DNA of 16,819 bases, from positions 1 through 16,819 of the forward strand of contig WUAJ01000029.1 of assembly GCA_009827215.1 (NCBI GenBank), in the 5' to 3' direction. Position 1 is the stretch's first letter. The number at the start of each line of letters is the position of its first letter. Below are positions 13,792 through 16,819 of the stretch, in pieces. A program made the position numbers and the translations under genes. Origin of the DNA: Phycisphaeraceae bacterium (GTDB lineage: Bacteria; Planctomycetota; Phycisphaerae; Phycisphaerales; UBA1924). The notes beneath the pieces were generated by a model that had not been told where the DNA came from, ran no database searches, and saw only the letters and a list, made by a program, of their open reading frames with translations.

Positions 13792-15825
13792 ATGCTCCTA
13801 GATCTTTCACAACCGAAGACCGCTGATCAGATCATGGACATGATCGACGCGCTGCGTCGTCTGGATGATCCAGGACGCTGCGAACAGCAGTACTACACCG
13901 CGTTCTGCCGCTGCATGGATGGTGGACAGCAGTGGATCAGTCGTGAGAGTATGGGCACTGGGTATCAGCGCTTCGTGAACAAGGCCGAGTCGTTCAATCA
14001 GAACAAGAATCAGCCGATGCTCACGACGGTCAACCGGATCACTCGGCACATCCGGCGTGTGGCTGCGGTCTCGCGTCCATCCAAGTTTGATATCACCGGC
14101 GCTCAACTCATCGGTGTCCCATCGGTCAAGGCGCAGGCGGATAGCACGATCTTCAAGATGGCCGCGGGTGTCGGGCTCAAGATGTCCGGGTACATCACCG
14201 CCGCGCAGCGTTCGAGCTTCGAGCGTCACATCACCGGGATGCATGGGCATGGTTTCCGTTATGTGAAATACCCCAACGGGCAGATCGGGTTTGAGCAGTT
14301 TGATTTCGACGGGTATCAGCTCTCACTGGATCCGATGAACACCTCGACCAATCTGCTTGATCACAACTATGTCCACTTCACTTGCGTGCTGACCTTTGAC
14401 CACGCCGTGCGGTTGTACGGCAAGGAGGTCTTTGATCGGGCGGGGATCAAGGAAGACGACCTGCCGACCATCGGCACACTGCTCCCGGTCGAGGTTGGTA
14501 TCGCACGCATGAGCGGTGGTCGCATGTACCAGCACTATGCTCAGCAGGCCAACACCAAAGGCATCGTGGTTACGGAGTCTTACTTCAAGGATTCTCCCGA
14601 GCGGTTCGGGATCCGGTATGTGATGGCCGATACGGGTGCCGGCTCTGCAAATCCGAACAGCATGGGACAGCAGCGGCGCCGTGTGCTGCTCAACCCAGAC
14701 ATGCCGATCAACCCGTACCTTGGGACCGGGATGCCGATGGGGTTGAATAGCGGCTGGGAGCGGACCAACTCGCGATTCCCGATTTCGACCGTTGGTCTGA
14801 TGGTCGACGATCAGATCAAGAACAATCTCTCCGCGTCGATCTGGTTCCAGGGTCTCTGGATGAAGCAGAACCCGATGCTGGTGGTGGATAAGAACTCGCT
14901 TGCGGGCAACACCACCGACCCCGATAGTGTTTGGGATCAGGTTTCCAACGGGGTGATGCTCCTGCAGCGCACGGGCGAACGGGCGGCGATCACACCGCAA
15001 TATCTGTCGGTTCCTGAGCCATCGATCGCTTCGATGGACGGGTTCATGTACTTCTCCCAGCAGATCAGGGATTCTGGGTTCCAGAGTGATCTGGACGAAG
15101 GGAAGCTCAAGAGCCATGTCCCGGCATCGACCTCGACATTGAGTGCCGAGCTCACCGCGCTGCCGCTCGAGGATCAGCAGAACAACGACATCCGCGGGTA
15201 TGAATCGGTGATCGAGTGCTTGGGGATGTGCACCATCGGCCTTGCCGTTGGCGGCGAGGTGTCGGTGATCAAGAACCTCAAGAACGCGGGGATGACCGAC
15301 CACCAGCTCAGCCGTTTAAGCAGCATTGATGTGAAGTCCAATCCGTGCTCGCTCCGGTTGGCGCGTGAGCACATTGTGCGTCGCAGCCGTTCGAGGATGG
15401 CATTCGAGCTCCAGTTTGCGGTCAATGCCCAGTCGATCAGCCCGGAAGAGTATCGCAAGGCGATGGCGGACATTGATTTACCGCTGGTTCCCGAGGATAA
15501 GCGGCGTTCATCGTGGCTCGACGAGGCGATTCTTGGGATTGTGCTGGGTGAGGAGTACGAGCCAATCCCATTGGGTAAATCGATTGAAGCGTTCAAGAGC
15601 GCGATCGAGGGGGCGATGATGGAGCACCATAAAGACCCAGAGGTGCTCGATCGACTCCGCAAAGCGCTGGGCGATCAGCTCGAAACCTCGCTGCTTCTTG
15701 CGGAGCAGGAGGGGATGATGGTCGCCGCGGCTCAGGGGGGTCAGGCTTCTAATGCTCCACCTGCGGCTGAATCGGACCAGGGTTTGGCTCAGGAAATCGA
15801 GCTTAAACAGTTGTTAGGGGGGTGA
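13792..15825 (+). CDS. Phage portal protein
   Basis: The 677-residue protein matches large portal proteins of the P22-like type: an N-terminal helical segment with YYTAFCRCMDGGQQW (34-48), NQPMLTTVNRITRHIRRV (73-90) and RPSKFDITG, then the FDFDGYQLSLDPMN strand (170-183) that in this family precedes the conserved 'DP' turn. The middle is mixed alpha/beta wing and the last 150 residues are helical, with an Ala/Gln-rich tail that could form the crown or barrel. Portals form the 12-fold vertex ring through which the terminase pumps DNA, and bind scaffold and terminase. The terminase lies upstream and a scaffold candidate downstream, supporting the call. GAGGT precedes the ATG by about 6 bases. 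The size suits podovirus-like portals. Confidence 0.85.
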   Translation: MLLDLSQPKTADQIMDMIDALRRLDDPGRCEQQYYTAFCRCMDGGQQWISRESMGTGYQRFVNKAESFNQNKNQPMLTTVNRITRHIRRVAAVSRPSKFDITGAQLIGVPSVKAQADSTIFKMAAGVGLKMSGYITAAQRSSFERHITGMHGHGFRYVKYPNGQIGFEQFDFDGYQLSLDPMNTSTNLLDHNYVHFTCVLTFDHAVRLYGKEVFDRAGIKEDDLPTIGTLLPVEVGIARMSGGRMYQHYAQQANTKGIVVTESYFKDSPERFGIRYVMADTGAGSANPNSMGQQRRRVLLNPDMPINPYLGTGMPMGLNSGWERTNSRFPISTVGLMVDDQIKNNLSASIWFQGLWMKQNPMLVVDKNSLAGNTTDPDSVWDQVSNGVMLLQRTGERAAITPQYLSVPEPSIASMDGFMYFSQQIRDSGFQSDLDEGKLKSHVPASTSTLSAELTALPLEDQQNNDIRGYESVIECLGMCTIGLAVGGEVSVIKNLKNAGMTDHQLSRLSSIDVKSNPCSLRLAREHIVRRSRSRMAFELQFAVNAQSISPEEYRKAMADIDLPLVPEDKRRSSWLDEAILGIVLGEEYEPIPLGKSIEAFKSAIEGAMMEHHKDPEVLDRLRKALGDQLETSLLLAEQEGMMVAAAQGGQASNAPPAAESDQGLAQEIELKQLLGG

Positions 15826-15838
15826 ACAGGGTAGGGGC

Positions 15839-15868
15839 TTGACAAGTTAGTGTACACTCACTTATGAT
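15839..15868 (+). promoter_or_regulatory. Strong internal phage promoter before the scaffold candidate
   Basis: TTGACA (15839-15844), an 18-base spacer and TATGAT (15863-15868) are close to the sigma-70 consensus. Start is expected near 15875, leaving a leader of about 100 bases. The spacer is filled by the second copy of the 21-bp motif, so the promoter is probably regulated. It would boost scaffold and capsid genes over the packaging genes. Confidence 0.72.
15844..15864. promoter_or_regulatory. 21-bp shared operator motif, copy 2
   Basis: AAGTTAGTGTACACTCACTTA differs from copy 1 at only two positions. It contains the perfect palindrome AGTGTACACT. It extends from the last base of the -35 to the second base of the -10, so any protein bound here would compete with RNA polymerase. 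Confidence 0.6.
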
Positions 15869-15871
15869 GCG

Positions 15872-15962
15872 CGTGGATGGTCCGGCTCGGTGCCGACAAG
15901 CCAGTCCAACCGAAGGACGGAACCGACAAGCCAAATGCTCAGTGCAGAGGCCCGGATCCACG
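15872..15962 (+). ncRNA. Structured leader of the scaffold candidate mRNA
   Basis: The leader contains an 11-base direct repeat CCGACAAGCCA (15893-15903 and 15923-15933) flanking a hairpin GTCC-AACCGAA-GGAC (15904-15918), a small hairpin CGGC-TCGGT-GCCG (15883-15895), and outer complementary arms CGTGGAT (15872-15878) and ATCCACG (15956-15962). If transcription starts near 15875 only the inner part of the outer arm is in the RNA. The end of the structure is 13 bases before the start codon, so it could control translation. No known RNA family recognised. Confidence 0.4.
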
Positions 15963-15975
15963 ACCGAGGAAAATC

Positions 15976-16819
15976 ATGCGTATCTCACGCCCACTCTTTG
16001 ATCCCCAGGGAACACCAGCAGGAGCCGCCCCGGCATCGACCGGACAAGCGAATCCAGCACCGGAACCCGCAGTACAAGCCCCAACACCACCAGCCCCGGC
16101 TCCATCGAACACTCCACAACCATCTCCAACACCGGTCCCAACACCCGCACCAGATGTGCAGGCGTTGCAGAACCAGGTGCAGACCCTGACCCAGCAGCTT
16201 GCTGGTCAGTCAGGATCTCGTGAGCTGGCGGGTTACGCGGTTGAAGCAGGGCTGAAATCAGCCGAGGACATTGCCAACGCCCAGGCGGCGGTCGCAGTGG
16301 TCGGTCGGTTTGCAGAACTGGGGCACGATCCCGAGAACATCTTGTCGGTGCTCTCGGGGAGCAACCCGCAAACTGGACAAGGAACCAACACCCAGAACAC
16401 CGAACCAGCACCGCTCACTCGTGAAGGCATGCGCGAAGAGTTTTCGTCGATGCGTGCCGAGGAGCAGAACAACCTGAACTGGGAGAACACGAACCAACTG
16501 GTGAACACCAAGATTGGCGAGCTTGCGAATAACGACCCGACCGCTCGGAGCTTTATTCAGTCTCGTGTGATCTCCGAAGTTCAGTCGCTGGTCACGCAGT
16601 ATCCCAAGGGTCATCCGCTCGCCGGTCAAGAGTGCCCTCCGACTCAAGAGGCGGTCAACGCGGCGATCGCGAAGGTGCAGACCGAGTGGGCTCAGATCCG
16701 TGGAGCAACCAATCCGCAGGTGAATCCGGCGGCCGCGGTGATCGACGGGACGGCGACCGCTGGACCGGCAGGCGCTGGTCTGCATTCGAACAGCGGCGGG
16801 AATGGTGTTTCTGGACAGG
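15976..16819 (+). CDS. Putative phage scaffolding protein (3' partial)
   Basis: This frame is open from the ATG at 15976 to the window end (281 codons), with GAGGA about 5 bases upstream. Residues about 11-62 are a Pro/Ala/Thr-rich low-complexity segment. Residues 63-80 (QALQNQVQTLTQQLAGQ) are a short coiled coil, followed by helical, Gln/Asn/Glu-rich sequence (SAEDIANAQAAVAVVGRFAEL, REGMREEFSSMRAEEQNN). A helical, low-complexity, acidic protein directly after the portal is usually the scaffold that organises capsid assembly, with the major capsid gene next. It carries no protease motif. The call is by position and composition only; a head-decoration or minor capsid protein is possible. Confidence 0.7.
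   Translation, partial: MRISRPLFDPQGTPAGAAPASTGQANPAPEPAVQAPTPPAPAPSNTPQPSPTPVPTPAPDVQALQNQVQTLTQQLAGQSGSRELAGYAVEAGLKSAEDIANAQAAVAVVGRFAELGHDPENILSVLSGSNPQTGQGTNTQNTEPAPLTREGMREEFSSMRAEEQNNLNWENTNQLVNTKIGELANNDPTARSFIQSRVISEVQSLVTQYPKGHPLAGQECPPTQEAVNAAIAKVQTEWAQIRGATNPQVNPAAAVIDGTATAGPAGAGLHSNSGGNGVSGQ

Larger units (their letters stand above)
7638..16819 (+). mobile_element. Left part of a prophage or phage-like element in tRNA-Ala
   Basis: From the tRNA 3' end rightward the genes are integrase, NYN nuclease, unknown protein, terminase large subunit, GroES-like protein, small membrane protein, portal and scaffold candidate. This order is that of a tailed-phage packaging and head module. 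The right end, the major capsid gene, tail, lysis, replication and repressor genes are not in the window, so intactness cannot be judged. The absence of early genes between int and the terminase means they would have to lie at the other end. Confidence 0.85.

Noticed and set aside
14323..15303. 326-codon open frame on the minus strand inside the portal gene
   Set aside because: It is a mirror frame of a strongly coding GC-rich gene, with His/Arg-rich composition and no recognisable domain.
7638..16819. Right attachment site (second copy of the tRNA 3' end)
   Set aside because: No sequence matching the tRNA 3' half occurs again in the window.
1..16819. CRISPR arrays, insertion sequences or rRNA
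   Set aside because: No regularly spaced direct repeats, transposase motifs or rRNA signatures were seen.

Overview
The window has two halves. Bases 1 to about 7637 are bacterial chromosome ending in an intact tRNA-Ala gene. From there to the right edge lies the left part of a temperate phage (or phage-like element) integrated behind that tRNA. The chromosomal genes suggest a Planctomycetota-type bacterium, perhaps of the Phycisphaerae: a prepilin-type protein with an FTLI leader and long soluble domain, a SigK/RskA-like sigma and anti-sigma pair, a secreted cyclophilin and a beta-barrel outer-membrane protein. This taxonomic call rests on gene style only.

Chromosomal part. A 5'-truncated membrane protein (2-2470, +) has a very long cytoplasmic coiled coil followed by a two-helix segment shaped like Wzz polysaccharide co-polymerases. 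It converges, across a perfect 16-bp hairpin, on a sigma factor/anti-sigma operon (4182 to 2618, -) whose genes overlap by 4 bp. Divergent from the sigma gene are a pilin-like protein (4370-5236, +) and an exported peptidyl-prolyl isomerase (5299-6384, +). The latter converges on a beta-barrel protein gene (7413-6412, -). The tRNA-Ala(UGC) gene (7565-7637) is followed by a strong intrinsic terminator.

Phage part. A tyrosine integrase starts 95 bp after the tRNA. A NYN-family nuclease gene lies tail-to-tail with it (stop codons 1 bp apart). The region between the NYN gene and the rightward operon holds a consensus-like promoter and a short hairpin-terminated segment that could be a small RNA. 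Then comes a rightward packaging and head operon: an unrecognised 159-aa protein, a very large terminase large subunit (890 aa, with a long N-terminal extension), a GroES-like co-chaperonin, a small membrane-anchored protein, a portal protein, and a truncated Pro/Ala-rich protein in the usual place of a scaffold. No lysis-lysogeny repressor, replication gene or right attachment site is present, so these must lie to the right if the element is complete.

The most interesting signal not carried by a gene is a 21-bp sequence, AAGTTAGTG(A/T)A(T/C)ACTCACTTA, found at both recognisable promoters of the rightward phage operon (9739-9759 and 15844-15864). It lies over the start point of one and in the spacer of the other. 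It looks like a shared operator. The second promoter drives a leader with repeats and hairpins ahead of the scaffold candidate. The phage GroES homologue between terminase and portal suggests a phage-specific folding factor for the head proteins.
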